This document shows positions 37,563 to 48,888 of a stretch of 64,000 nt of DNA, piece by piece (within the stretch, counting starts at the first letter, position 1; every line of letters begins with the position of its first letter). The stretch is taken from NCBI RefSeq assembly GCF_043290135.1, contig NW_027464604.1, positions 1,247,501-1,311,500 of the forward strand, written 5' to 3'. This stretch comes from Rhipicephalus microplus. Taxonomy: Eukaryota; Arthropoda; Arachnida; Ixodida; Ixodidae. The notes under the pieces were generated by a model, which saw nothing but the letters and a program-made list of their open reading frames with translations, had not been told where the DNA came from and searched no databases. Position numbers and translations under genes: made by a program.

Positions 37563-39317
37563 GCATTCGCGATGCAGTGAAGCATAATCATCTTTTGGTA
37601 ATTGTCATTTTGTCTCTCTGAAACGGACTTGCCAAGATGCATATTTGGCCTGAGCAGTCGCAAATGCTTATATTTGTTTGATGCACAAGTGGCCTGTGCA
37701 TGCGTTCACTTCGTATCATGTCTTGCTCTTCTGCTCATGCTGGCTTTACCGCAGTTCTTTCGCGATGCAGTGAAGCTTAATCATCTTTTGGTAATTGTCC
37801 TTTTGTTTGCCTGAAACGGACCTGCCAAGATGTATATTTGGCCTGAGCAGTCGCGAAAGCTTATATTTGTTTGATGCACAAGTGGCCTGTGCATGCGTTC
37901 ATTTCGTATCAAGTAATGCTCTTCTGCTCACGCTGGCTTACCGCAGTGCTTTCGCGATGCAGTGAAGCTTAATCATCTTTTGGTAATTGTCCTTTTGTTT
38001 GCCTGAAACGGACCTGCCAAGATGCATATTTGGCCTGAGCAGTCGAAAATGCTTATATTTGTTTGATGCACAAGTGGCCTGTGCATGCGTTCATTTCGTA
38101 TCATGTAATGCTATTCTGCTCACGCTGGCTTTACCGCAGTGCTTTTGCGATGCAGTGAAGCTTAATCATATTTAGGTATTTGACCTTTTGTTTGCCTGAA
38201 ACGGACGTGTCAAGATGCTTATTTGGCTGAGCAGTCGCAAATGCTTATATTTGATTGATGCACAAGTGGCCTGTGCATGCGTTCATTTCGTAACATGTAA
38301 TGCTCTTCTGCTCACGCTGGCATTACCGCAGTGCTTTTGCGATGCAGTGAAGCTTGATCAAAATCAAGTATTTGGCGTTTCGTTTGCCTGAAACGGACGT
38401 GCCAAGATGCATATTTGGCTTGAGCAGCCGCGAATGCCTATCTTTGTTTGATGCGCAAGTGGCCTGGGCATGCGTTCATTTCGTATCATGTAATGCTGTT
38501 CTGTTCACGCTGGCTTTACCGCAGTGCTTTTTTGATGCAGTGAAGCTTGATCATATTTTAGTATTTGTCTTTTCGTTTGTCTGAGACGGACATGCCAAGA
38601 TGCATATTTGGCCTGAGCAGTCGCAAATGCTTATATTTGTTTGATGCACAAGTGGCCTGTGCATGCGTTCATTTCGTATCATGTAATGCTCTTCTGCCCA
38701 TGCTGGGTTTACCGCAGTGAATTTTGCGATGCAGTGAAGCTTAATCATCTTTCGGTAATTGTCTTTTTGTCTCCCTGAAACGGATGTGCCAAGATGCATA
38801 TTTGGCCTGAGCAGTCGCATATGCTTATATTTGTTTGATGCACAAGTGGCCTGTGCATGCGTTCATTTCGTATATTGTAGTGCTCTTCTGCTCATGCCGC
38901 TTTACCACAGTGCTTTTTCGATGCAGTGAAGCTTGATCATATTTTAGTATTTGTCCTTTTGTTTGCCTGAAACGGACGTGCAAAGATGCATATTTGGCCT
39001 GAGCAGTCGCAAAAGCTTATATTTGTTTGATGCAAAAGTGGCCTGTGCATGCGTTAATTTCGTATCATGTAATGCTTTTCTGCTCACGGTGGCTTTACCG
39101 CAGTGCTTTCGCGATGCAGTGAAGCTTAATCATCTTTTGGTAATTGTCTTTTTTTCTCTATGAAACGGACGTGCCAAGATGCATATTTGGCCTGAGCAGT
39201 CGCATATGCTTATATTTGTTTGATGCACAAGTGGCCTCTGCATGCGTTCATTTCGTATCATGTAATGCTATTTGCTCAAGCTGGCTTTACCGCAGTGCTT
39301 TTGTGATGCAGTGAAGC
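37563..39317. repeat. Net nine-monomer insertion in unit 3 relative to units 1 and 2
   Basis: In unit 1 the monomers at 11971 and 12338 are about two periods apart. Their counterparts 37217 and 39318 are 2101 bp apart, a net gain of about 1734 bp. The insertion opens near 37563, where the GCTCAAGC-type monomer switches after CCGCAGTGC to ATTCGCGATGCAG. This starts a 578-bp (three-monomer) repeat of 36985 onward. The rest introduces new variants absent from units 1 and 2, including GAGCAGCCGCGAATGCC and GCCCATGCTGGG. Confidence 0.78.
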
Positions 39318-39914
39318 TTGATCATATTTAAGTATTTGTCCTCTTGTTTGCCTGATGCGGACGTGCCAAGATGCATATTTGGCCTGTGCAGTCGCAAATG
39401 CTTATATTTGTTTGATGCACAAGTGGCCTGGGCACGCGTTCATTTTGTATCATGTAGTTCTCTTCTTCTCATGCTGGCTTTACCGCAGTGCTTTTTCGAT
39501 GCAGTGAAGCTTGATTATATTTTAGTATTTGTACTTTTGTTTGCCCGAAACGGACGTGCCAAGATGCATATTTGGCCTGAGCAGTCGCAAATGCTTATAT
39601 TTTTTTGATGCCCAAGTGGCCTGTGCATGCGTTCATTTCGTATCATGTAATGCTCTTCTGCTCACGCTGGTTTTACCGCAGTGCTTTTTCGATGCAGTGA
39701 AGCTTGATCATATTTTAGTATTTGTCTTTTCGTTTGTCTGAGACGAACGTGCCAAGTTGCATATTTGGCCTGAGCAGTTGCGAATGCTTATATTTGTTTG
39801 ATGCACAAGTGGCCTGTGCATGCGTTCATTTCGTATCATGTAAAGCTGATCTGTTCACGCTGCCTTTACCGCAGTGCTTTTTCGATCCAGTGAAGCTTAA
39901 TAATTTTTTCGTAA
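37987..39914. repeat. Ten-monomer higher-order repeat (1928 bp), first copy
   Basis: Monomers at 37987, 38354 and 38551 are matched at 39915, 40282 and 40479, each 1928 bp on. Markers are CAGTCGAAAATGC, GATGCTTATTTGGCTGAG, GCAGCCGCGAATGCC with GATGCGCAAG, and GCCCATGCTGGG. The same series forms an 11-monomer version from 43192. Confidence 0.78.
38694..38725. other. GCCCATGCTGGG / GTGAATTTTGCG diagnostic variant
   Basis: One monomer subfamily reads GCCCATGCTGGG where most copies have GCTCATGCTGG, followed by GTTTACCGCAGTGAATTTTG in place of the usual GTGCTTT. The change creates a small dyad, CCCA (38697-38700) and TGGG (38704-38707). I see this variant at about 38694, 40623, 43900, 46020, 49290, 55270 and 60475 and nowhere in the first 38 kb. 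It is a clean marker for the right-hand region of the window. Confidence 0.8.
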
Positions 39915-40878
39915 TTGTCTTATTGTCTCCCTAAAACGGACCTGCCAAGATGCATATTTGGCCTGAGCAGTCGAAAATGCTTATATTTGTTTGATGCACA
40001 AGTGGCCTGTGCATGCGTTCATTTCGTATCATGTAATGCTATTCTGCTCACGCTGGCTTTACCGCAGTGCTTTTGCGATGCAGTGAAGCTTAATCATATT
40101 TAGGTATTTGACCTTTTGTTTGCCTGAAACGGACGTGTCAAGATGCTTATTTGGCTGAGCAGTCGCAAATGCTTATATTTGATTGATGCACAAGTGGCCT
40201 GTGCATGCGTTCATTTCGTAACATGTAATGCTCTTCTGCTCACGCTGGCATTACCGCAGTGCTTTTGCGATGCAGTGAAGCTTGATCAAATTCAAGTATT
40301 TGTCCTTTCGTTTGCCTGAAACGGACGTGCCAAGATGCATATTTGGCTTGAGCAGCCGCAAATGCCTATCTTTGTTTGATGCGCAAGTGGCCTGGGCATG
40401 CGTTCATTTCGTATCATGTAATGCTGTTCTGTTCACGCTGGCTTTATCGCAGTGCTTTTTTGATGCAGTGAAGCTTGATCATATTTTAGTATTTGTCTTT
40501 TTGTTTGTCTGAGACGGACATGCCAAGATGCATATTTGGCCTGAGCAGTCGCATATGCTTATATTTGTTTGATGCACAAGTGGCCTGTGCATGCGTTCAT
40601 TTCGTATCATGTAATGCTCTTCTGCCCATGCTGGGTTTACCGCAGTGAATTTTGCGATGCAGTGAAGCTTAATCATCTTTCGGTAATTGTCGTTTTGTCT
40701 CCCTGAAACGAACGTGCCAAGTTGCATATTTGGCCTGAGCAGTCGCAAATGCTTATATTTGTTTGATGCACAATTGGCCTGTGCATGCGTTCATTTCATA
40801 TGATATAATGCTCTTCTGTTCACGCTGGCTTTACCGCAGTGCTTTTTTGATCCAGTGAAGCTTAATAATTCTTGGTAA
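39915..40878. repeat. Partial second ten-monomer copy, joined to a unit-3-type monomer
   Basis: It follows 37987 onward at 1928 bp until about 40690. It then switches to a monomer with CATTTCATATGATATAATG, the variant also seen at about 34433. This runs to about 40862, where TTAATAATTCTTGG begins the type found at 10215. Three sources therefore meet within about 200 bp. Confidence 0.7.
40309..40323. other. Subfamily-specific dyad CGTTT-n5-AAACG
   Basis: The 15 bases read CGTTTGCCTGAAACG, a 5-bp-arm inverted repeat with a 5-base spacer. Most monomers have TGTTT on the left, which breaks one pair. The CGTTT form occurs in a small subset, mainly around 38370, 40310, 43590, 45710 and 48980. It superficially resembles the two halves of a CENP-B box with a longer spacer, but it does not match the CENP-B consensus. 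Confidence 0.5.
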
Positions 40879-43191
40879 TTGTCTTATTGTCTCCCTAAAA
40901 CGGACGTGCCAAGATGCATATTTGGCCTGAGCAGTCGCATATGCTTATATTTGTTTGATGCACAAGTGGCCTGTGCATGCGTTCATTTCGTATCATGTAA
41001 TGCTCTTCTGCTCATGCTGGCTTTACCGCAGTGCTTTTGCGATGCAGTGAAAGTTGATCATATTTAAGTATTTGTCCTTTTGTTTGCCTGAAACGGACAT
41101 GCCAAGATGCATATTTGGCCTGAGCACTCGCAAATGCTTATATTTGTTTGATGCACAAGTACCCTGTGCATGCGTTCATTTCGTATCATGTAGTGCTCTT
41201 CTGCTCATGCTGGCTTTACCGCAGTGCTTTTGTGATGCAGTGAAGCTTGATCATATTTAAGTATTTGTCCTTTTGTTTGCCTGATGCGGACGTGCCAAGA
41301 TGCATATTAGGCTTGAGCAGTCGCAAATGCTAATATTTGTTTGATGCACAAGTGGCCTGTGCATGCGTTCATTTCGTATCATGTAATGCTCTTCTGCTCA
41401 TGCTGGTTTTACCGCAGTGCTTTGGCGATGCAGTGAAGCTTAATCAGCTTTTGGTAATTGTAGTTTTGTGTCCCTGAAACTAACGTGCCAAGTTGCACAT
41501 TTGGCCCGAGCAGTCGCAAATGCTTATATTTGTTTGATGCACAAGTGGCTTGTGCATGCGTTCATTTCGTATCATGAAATGCTCTTCTGCTCATGCTGGT
41601 TTTACCGCAGTGCTTTGCAATGCAGTGAAGCTAAATCAGCTTTTGGTAATTGTCGTTTTGTCTCCGTAAACGAACTTGCCAAGTTGCATATTTGGTCTGA
41701 GCAGTCGCAATTGCTTATATTTGTTTGATGCACAATTGGCCTTTGCATGCGTTCATTTCGTATCATGTAATGCTCTTCTGTTCACGCTGGCTTTACCGCA
41801 GTGCTTTTTCGATCCAGTGAAGCTTAATAATTTTTTGGTAATTGTCTTGCTGTCTCCCTAACTTGGACGTGCCAAGATGCATATATGGCCTGAGCAGTCG
41901 CAAATGCTTATATTTGTTTGATGCACAAGTGGCCTGTGCAAGCGTTCATTTCTTATCATGTAATGCTCTTCTGCTCACAGTGGCTTTACCGCAGTGCTTT
42001 CGCGATGCAGTGAAGCTTAATTATCTTTTGGTAATTGTCTTTTTGTCTCCATGAAACGGACGTGCCAAGATGCATATTTGGCCTGAGCAGTTGCAAATGC
42101 TTATATTTTTTTGATGCCCAAGTGGCCTGTGCATGCGTTCATTTCGTATCATGTAATGCTCTTCTGCTCACGCTGGTTTTACCGCAGTGCTTTTTCGATG
42201 CAGTGAAGCTTGATCATATTTTAGTATTTGTCTTTTAGTTTGTCTGAGACGGACATGCCAAGATGCATATTTGGCCTGAGCAGTCGCAAATGCTTATATT
42301 TGTTTGATGCACAAGTGGCCTGTGCATGCGTTCACTTCGTATCAAGTAAAGCTCTTCTGCTCACGCTGGCTTTACCGCAGTGCATTCGCGATGCAGTGAA
42401 GCATAATCATCTTTTGGTAATTGTCATTTTGTCTCTCTGAAACGGACTTGCCAAGATGCATATTTGGCCTGAGCAGTCGCAAATGCTTATACTTGTTTGA
42501 TGCACAAGTGGCCTGTGCATGCGTTCACTTCGTATCATGTCTTGCTCTTCTGCTCATGCTGGCTTTACCGCAGTTCTTTCGCGATGCAGTGAAGCTTAAT
42601 CATCTTTTGGTAATTGTCCTTTTGTTTGCCTGAAACGGACCTGCCAAGATGTATATTTGGCCTGAGCAGTCGCGAAAGCTTATATTTGTTTGATGCAAAT
42701 GTGGCCTGTGCATGCGTTAATTTCGTATCATGTAATGCTTTTCTGCTCACGGTGGCTTTACCGCAGTGCATTCGCGATGCAGTGAAGCATAATCATCTTT
42801 TGGTAATTGTCATTTTGTCTCTCTGAAACGGACTTGCCAAGATGCATATTTGGCCTGAGCAGTCGCAAATGCTTATATTTGTTTGATGCACAAGTGGCCT
42901 GTGCATGCGTTCACTTCGTATCATGTCTTGCTCTTCTGCTCATGCTGGCTTTACCGCAGTTCTTTCGCGATGCAGTGAAGCTTAATCATCTTTTGGTAAT
43001 TGTCCTTTTGTTTGCCTGAAACGGACCTGCCAAGATGTATATTTGGCCTGAGCAGTCGCGAAAGCTTATATTTGTTTGATGCACAAGTGGCCTGTGCATG
43101 CGTTCATTTCGTATCAAGTAATGCTCTTCTGCTCACGCTGGCTTACCGCAGTGCTTTCGGGATGCAGTGAAGCTTAATCATCTTTTGGTAA
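40879..43191. repeat. Another copy of the 10238-12120 segment
   Basis: Monomers at 40879, 41054, 41468, 41676 and 41842 match 10238, 10413, 10827, 11035 and 11201 at 30641 bp. This includes the rare GAGCACTCGC with AAGTACCCTG, and the CTCCGTAAACGAAC variants. It is the fourth copy of this segment, after 10238, 20451 and (from the 10827-equivalent on) 36071. Near 42770 the monomer that starts at 42614 switches after CCGCAGTGC to ATTCGCGATG, which skips one monomer present at 37410-37560. Confidence 0.8.
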
Positions 43192-45312
43192 TTGTCCTTT
43201 TGTTTGCCTGAAACGGACCTGCCAAGATGCATATTTGGCCTGAGCAGTCGAAAATGCTTATATTTGTTTGATGCACAAGTGGCCTGTGCATGCGTTCATT
43301 TCGTATCATGTAATGCTATTCTGCTCACGCTGGCTTTACCGCAGTGCTTTTGCGATGCAGTGAAGCTTAATCATATTTAGGTATTTGACCTTTTGTTTGC
43401 CTGAAACGGACGTGTCAAGATGCTTATTTGGCTGAGCAGTCGCAAATGCTTATATTTGATTGATGCACAAGTGGCCTGTGCATGCGTTCATTTCGTAACA
43501 TGTAATGCTCTTCTGCTCACGCTGGCATTACCGCAGTGCTTTTGCGATGCAGTGAAGCTTGATCAAATTCAAGTATTTGGCCTTTCGTTTGCCTGAAACG
43601 GACGTGCCAAGATGCATATTTGGCTTGAGCAGCCGCGAATGCCTATCTTTGTTTGATGCGCAAGTGGCCTGGGCATGCGTTCATTTCGTATCATGTAATG
43701 CTGTTCTGTTCACGCTGGCTTTACCGCAGTGCTTTTTTGATGCAGTGAAGCTTGATCATATTTTAGTATTTGTCTTTTCGTTTGTCTGAGACGGACATGC
43801 CAAGATGCATATTTGGCCTGAGCAGTCGCAAATGCTTATATTTGTTTGATGCACAAGTGGCCTGTGCATGCGTTCATTTCGTATCATGTAATGCTCTTCT
43901 GCCCATGCTGGGTTTACCGCAGTGAATTTTGCGATGCAGTGAAGCTTAATCATCTTTCGGTAATTGTCTTTTTGTCTCCCTGAAACGGATGTGCCAAGAT
44001 GCATATTTGGCCTGAGCAGTCGCATATGCTTATATTTGTTTGATGCACAAGTGGCCTGTGCATGCGTTCATTTCGTATATTGTAGTGCTCTTCTGCTCAT
44101 GCCGCTTTACCACAGTGCTTTTTCGATGCAGTGAAGCTTGATCATATTTTAGTATTTGTCCTTTTGTTTGCCTGAAACGGACGTGCAAAGATGCATATTT
44201 GGCCTGAGCAGTCGCAAAAGCTTATATTTGTTTGATGCAAAAGTGTCCTGTGCATCCGTTAATTTCGTATCATGTAATGCTTTTCTGCTCACGGTGGCTT
44301 TACCGCAGTGCTTTCGCGATGCAGTGAAGCTTAATCATCTTTTGGTAATTGTCTTTTTTTCTCTATGAAACGGACGTGCCAAGATGCATATTTGGCCTGA
44401 GCAGTCGCATATGCTTATATTTGTTTGATGCACAAGTGGCCTCTGCATGCGTTCATTTCGTATCATGTAATGCTATTTGCTCAAGCTGGCTTTACCGCAG
44501 TGCTTTTGTGATGCAGTGAAGCTTGATCATATTTAAGTATTTGTCCTCTTGCTTGCCTGATGCGGACGTGCCAAGATGCATATTTGGCCTGTGCAGTCGC
44601 AAATGCTTATATTTGTTTGATGCACAAGTGGCCTGGGCACGCGTTCATTTTGTATCATGTAGTTCTCTTCTTCTCATGCTGGCTTTACCGCAGTGCTTTT
44701 TCGATGCAGTGAAGCTTGATTATATTTTAGTATTTGTACTTTTGTTTGCCCGAAACGGACGTGCCAAGCTGCATATTTGGCCTGAGCAGTCGCAAATGCT
44801 TATATTTTTTTTGATGCCCAAGTGGCCTGTGCATGCGTTCATTTCGTATCATGTAATGCTCTTCTGCTCACGCTGGTTTTACCGCAGTGCTTTTTCGATG
44901 CAGTGAAGCTTGATCATATTTTAGTATTTGTCTTTTCGTTTGTCTGAGACGAACGTGCCAAGTTGCATATTTGGCCTGAGCAGTTGCGAATGCTTATATT
45001 TGTTTGATGCACAAGTGGCCTGTGCATGCGTTCATTTCGTATCATGTAAAGCTGATCTGTTCACGCTGGCTTTACCGCAGTGCTTTTTCGATCCAGTGAA
45101 GCTTAATATTTTTTTCGTAATTGTCTTATTGTCTCCCTAAAACGGACGGGCCAAGATGGATATTTGGCCTGTGCAGTCGCAAAAGCTTATATTTGTTTGA
45201 TGCACAAGTGGCCTGTGCATGCGTTCATTTCGTATCAAGTAATGCTCTTCTGCTCACGCTGGCTTACCGCAGTGCTTTCGCGATGCAGTGAAGCTTAATC
45301 ATCTTTTGGTAA
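43192..45312. repeat. Eleven-monomer higher-order repeat (2121 bp), first copy
   Basis: Monomers at 43192, 43559, 43756, 44156 and 44523 recur 2121 bp downstream at 45313, 45680, 45877, 46277 and 46644. They also match 37987, 38354, 38551, 38951 and 39318 at 5205 bp. Markers in order are CAGTCGAAAATGC, GATGCTTATTTGGCTGAG, GCAGCCGCGAATGCC, GCCCATGCTGGG, the truncated CTCATGCCGCTTTACCACAG, CGCAAAAGC with ATGCAAAAGTG, and the CACGCGTTCATTTTG monomer. Confidence 0.82.
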
Positions 45313-46643
45313 TTGTCCTTTTGTTTGCCTGAAACGGACCTGCCAAGATGCATATTTGGCCTGAGCAGTCGAAAATGCTTATATTTGTTTGATGCACAAG
45401 TGGCCTGTGCATGCGTTCATTTCGTATCATGTAATGCTATTCTGCTCACGCTGGCTTTACCGCAGTGCTTTTGCGATGCAGTGAAGCTTACTCATATTTA
45501 GGTATTTGACCTTTTGTTTGCCTGAAACGGACGTGTCAAGATGCTTATTTGGCTGAGCAGTCGCAAATGCTTATATTTGATTGATGCACAAGTGGCCTGT
45601 GCATGCGTTCATTTCCTAACATGTAATGCTCTTCTGCTCACGCTGGCATTACCGCAGTGCTTTTGCGATGCAGTGAAGCTTGATCAAATTCAAGTAATTG
45701 TCCTTTCGTTTGCCTGAAACGGACGTGCCAAGATGCATATTTGGCTTGAGCAGCCGCAAATGCCTATCTTTGTTTGATGCGCAAGTGGCCTGGGCATGCG
45801 TTCATTTCGTATCATGTAATGCTGTTCTGTTCACGCTGGCTTTACCGCAGTGCTTTTTTGATGCAGTGAAGCTTGATCATATTTTAGTATTTGTCTTTTC
45901 GTTTGTCTGAGACGGACATGCCAAGATGCATATTTGGCCTGAGCAGTCACAAATGCTTATATTTGTTTGATGCACAAGTGGCCTGTGCATGCGTTCATTT
46001 CGTATCATGTAATGCTCTTCTGCCCATGCTGGGTTTACCGCAGTGAATTTTGCGATGCAGTGAAGCTTAATCATCTTTCGGTAATTGTCTTTTTGTCTCC
46101 CTGAAACGGATGTGCCAAGATGCATATTTGGCCTGAGCAGTCGCATATGCTTATATTTGTTTGATGCACAAGTGGCCTGTGCATGCGTTCATTTCGTATA
46201 TTGTAGTGCTCTTCTGCTCATGCCGCTTTACCACAGTGCTTTTTCGATGCAGTGAAGCTTGATCATATTTTAGTATTTGTCCTTTTGTTTGCCTGAAACG
46301 GACGTGCAAAGATGCATATTTGGCCTGAGCAGTCGCAAAAGCTTATATTTGTTTGATGCAAAAGTGGCCTGTGCATGCGTTAATTTCGTATCATGTAATG
46401 CTTTTCTGCTCACGGTGGCTTTACCGCAGTGCTTTCGCGATGCAGTGAAGCTTAATCATCTTTTGGTAATTGTCTTTTTTTCTCTATGAAACGGACGTGC
46501 CAAGATGCATATTTGGCCTGAGCAGTCGCATATGCTTATATTTGTTTGATGCACAAGTGGCCTCTGCATGCGTTTATTTCGTATCAGGTAATGCTATTTG
46601 CTCAAGCTGGCTTTACCGCAGTGCTTTTGTGATGCAGTGAAGC
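45313..46643. repeat. Eleven-monomer repeat, truncated second copy
   Basis: It matches 43192-44522 at 2121 bp with scattered substitutions, such as CTTACTCATATTTAGG near 45490 in place of CTTAATCATATTTAGG and AGTCACAAATG near 45948. After 46644 the order continues into an eight-monomer repeat instead of completing the eleven-monomer set. Confidence 0.78.
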
Positions 46644-48182
46644 TTGATCATATTTAAGTATTTGTCCTTTTGTTTGCCTGATGCGGACGTGCCAAGATGC
46701 ATATTTGGCCTGTGCAGTCGCAAATGCTTATATTTGTTTGATGCACAAGTGGCCTGGGCATGCGTTCATTTTGTATCATGTAGTTCTCTTCTTCTCATGC
46801 TGGCTTTACCGCAGTGCTTTTTCGATGCAGTGAAGCTTGATCATAATTTAGTATTTGTACTTTTGTTTGCCCGAAACGGACGTGCCAAGATGCGTATTTG
46901 GCCTGAGCAGCCGCGAATACCTATATTTTTTTGATGCACAAGTGGCGTGGGCATGCGTTCATTTCGTATTAAGTAATGCTCTTGTTCTCACGCTACGTTT
47001 ACTGCAGTGCTTTGGCGGTGCAGTGAAGCTTAATCAGCTTTTGGTAATTGTAGTTTTGTCTCCCTGAAACGAATGTGCCGAGTTGCATATTTCGTCCGAG
47101 CAGTCGCAAATGCTTATATTTGATGCACAAGTGGATTGTGCATGCGTTCATTTTGTATCATGTATTGCTCTTCTGTTCACGCTGGTTTTACCGCAGAGAA
47201 TTTTGCGATGCAGTGAAGCTTAATCATCTTTCGGTAATTGTCTTTTTGTCTCCCTGAAACGGATGTGCCAAGATGCATATTTGGCCTGAGCAGTCGCAAA
47301 TGCTTTTATTTGTTTGATGCACAAGTGGCCTGTGCATGCATTCATTTCGTATCATGTAATGCTCTTCTGCTCATTCTGGTTTTACCCCAGTGCTTTGGCT
47401 ATGCAGTGAAGCTAAATCGGCTTTTGGTAATTGTCGTTTTGTCTTCCTGAAACGAACGGGCCAAGTTGCATATTTGGCCTGCACAGTCGCGAATGCTTAT
47501 ATTTGTTCAATGCACAAGTGGCCTGTGCATGCGTTCATTTCGTAATAAGTAATGCTCTTCTTCTCACGCTAGCTTTACTGCAGTGCTTTCGCAATGCAGC
47601 GAAGCCTAATCATATTTTGGTAATTGTTTTTTTGTCTCCCTGAAACGGACATGTCAAGATGCATATTTGGCTGAGCAGTCGCAAATGCTTATATTTGATT
47701 GATGTACAAGTGGCCTGTGCATGCGTTCATTTCGTATTATGTAATGCTCCTCTGCTCACGCTGGCATTACCGCAGTGCTTTTGTGATGCAGTGAAGCTTG
47801 ATCATATTTAAGTATTTGTCCTTTTGTCTGCCTGATGCGGACGTGCCAAGACGCATATTTGGCTTGAGCAGTCGCAAATGCTTATATTTGTTTGATGCAC
47901 AAGTGGCCTGTGCATGCGTTCATTTCGTATCATGTAATGCTCTTCTGCTCATGCTGGTTTTACCGCAGTGCTTTGGCGATGCAGTGAAGCTTAATCAGCT
48001 TTTGGTAATTGTAGTTTTGTGTCCCTGAAACTAACGTGCCAAGTTGCACATTTGGCCCGAGCAGTCGCAAATGCTTATATTTGTTTGATGCACAAGTGGC
48101 CTCTGCATGCGTTCATTTCGTATCATGTAATGCTATTTGCTCAAGCTGGCTTTACCGCAGTGCTTTTGTGATGCAGTGAAGC
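46644..48182. repeat. Eight-monomer higher-order repeat (1539 bp), first copy
   Basis: Monomers at 46644, 46855 and 47238 recur at 48183, 48394 and 48777 (1539 bp). Related copies lie at 51843 and 53386. Diagnostic variants are GATGCGTATTTGG with CCGCGAATAC, CACGCTACGTTTACTGCAG with TTGGCGGTGCAG, TTGATGCACAAGTGGATTG (a copy with one TTTG lost), CCGCAGAGAATTTTGCG, and TTGTTCAATGCAC with CGTAATAAG. Two monomers (about 47624 and 47990) are recognisable mainly by ACATGTCAAGATGC and AACTAACGTGCC. Confidence 0.8.
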
Positions 48183-48888
48183 TTGATCATATTTAAGTAT
48201 TTGTTCTTTTGTTTGCCTGATGCGGACGTGCCAAGATGCATATTTGGCCTGTGCAGTCGCAAATGCTTATATTTGTTTGATGCACAAGTGGCCTGGGCAT
48301 GCGTTCATTTTGTATCATGTAGTTCTCTTCTTCTCATGCTGGCTTTACCGCAGTGCTTTTTCGATGCAGTGAAGCTTGATCATAATTTAGTATTTGTACT
48401 TTTGTTTGCCCGAAACGGACGTGCCAAGATGCGTATTTGGCCTGAGCAGCCGCGAATACTTATATTTTTTTGATGCACAAGTGGCGTGGGCATGCGTTCA
48501 TTTCGTATTAAGTAATGCTCTTGTTCTCACGCTACGTTTACTGCAGTGCTTTGGCGGTGCAGTGAAGCTTAATCAGCTTTTGGTAATTGTAGTTTTGTCT
48601 CCCTGAAACGAATGCGCCGAGTTGCATATTTGGCCCGAGCAGTCGCAAATGCTTATATTTGATGCACAAGTGGATTGTGCATGCGTTCATTTTGTATCAT
48701 GTATTGCTCTTCTGTTCACGCTGGTTTTACCGCAGAGAATTTAGCGATGCAGTGAAGCTTAATCATCTTTCGGTAATTGTCTTTTTGTCTCCCTGAAACG
48801 GATGTGCCAAGATGCATATTTCGCCTGAGCAGTCGCAAATGCTTATATTTGTTCGATGCACAAGTGGCCTGTGCATGCATTCATTTCG
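48183..48888. repeat. Eight-monomer repeat, interrupted copy
   Basis: It follows 46644 onward at 1539 bp through the first four monomers. The monomer at 48777 then changes from the eight-monomer type (GCATGCATTCATTTCGTA) to the eleven-monomer type (ACATGTAATGC, then GCATTACCGCAG). The switch lies between about 48879 and 48889. Confidence 0.8.

Larger units (their letters stand above)
23342..39914. repeat. Large higher-order unit, copy 3 (~16.6 kb)
   Basis: It begins with the same monomers as 994 and 13128. It carries a 3661-bp tandem duplication (24882-32203) and then continues with monomers at 32231, 32616, 33194 and 33746 that match 18166, 18551, 19129 and 19681 of unit 2 at a constant 14065 bp. 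From 33746 to about 35480 it matches unit 1 (8117-9850, offset about 25629). It then lacks two monomers relative to 10028-10620 and resumes at 36071 (matching 10827). It ends with 39318 and 39722, which match 12338 and 12743. It is thus the longest and most rearranged of the three copies. Confidence 0.8.
36071..41467. repeat. 5.4-kb higher-order repeat (~28 monomers), first copy
   Basis: Monomers at 36071, 36279, 36445, 36638, 36831, 37024 and 37217 recur at 41468, 41676, 41842, 42035, 42228, 42421 and 42614, all 5397 bp later. The offset then drops to 5205 bp from 37602 (42807), because the second copy lacks the monomer at about 37410-37560. Diagnostic changes include ACTAACGTGCC, GCACATTTGGCCCGAG and TTGCAATGCAG. 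The first part is colinear with 10827-12356 of unit 1. The block overlaps the end of unit 3. Confidence 0.82.

Noticed and set aside
38551..38820. Minus-strand open frames of 61-105 codons (also at 4832, 17360, 43756, 55128 and 60337)
   Set aside because: They lie wholly inside monomers, recur only where duplicated blocks recur, and span monomer borders by chance of frame. There is no codon signal or context for a gene.
40309..40326. CENP-B box
   Set aside because: CGTTT and AAACGGA resemble parts of the box, but the spacing is about four bases too long and essential positions do not align. Most monomers lack the CGTTT half.
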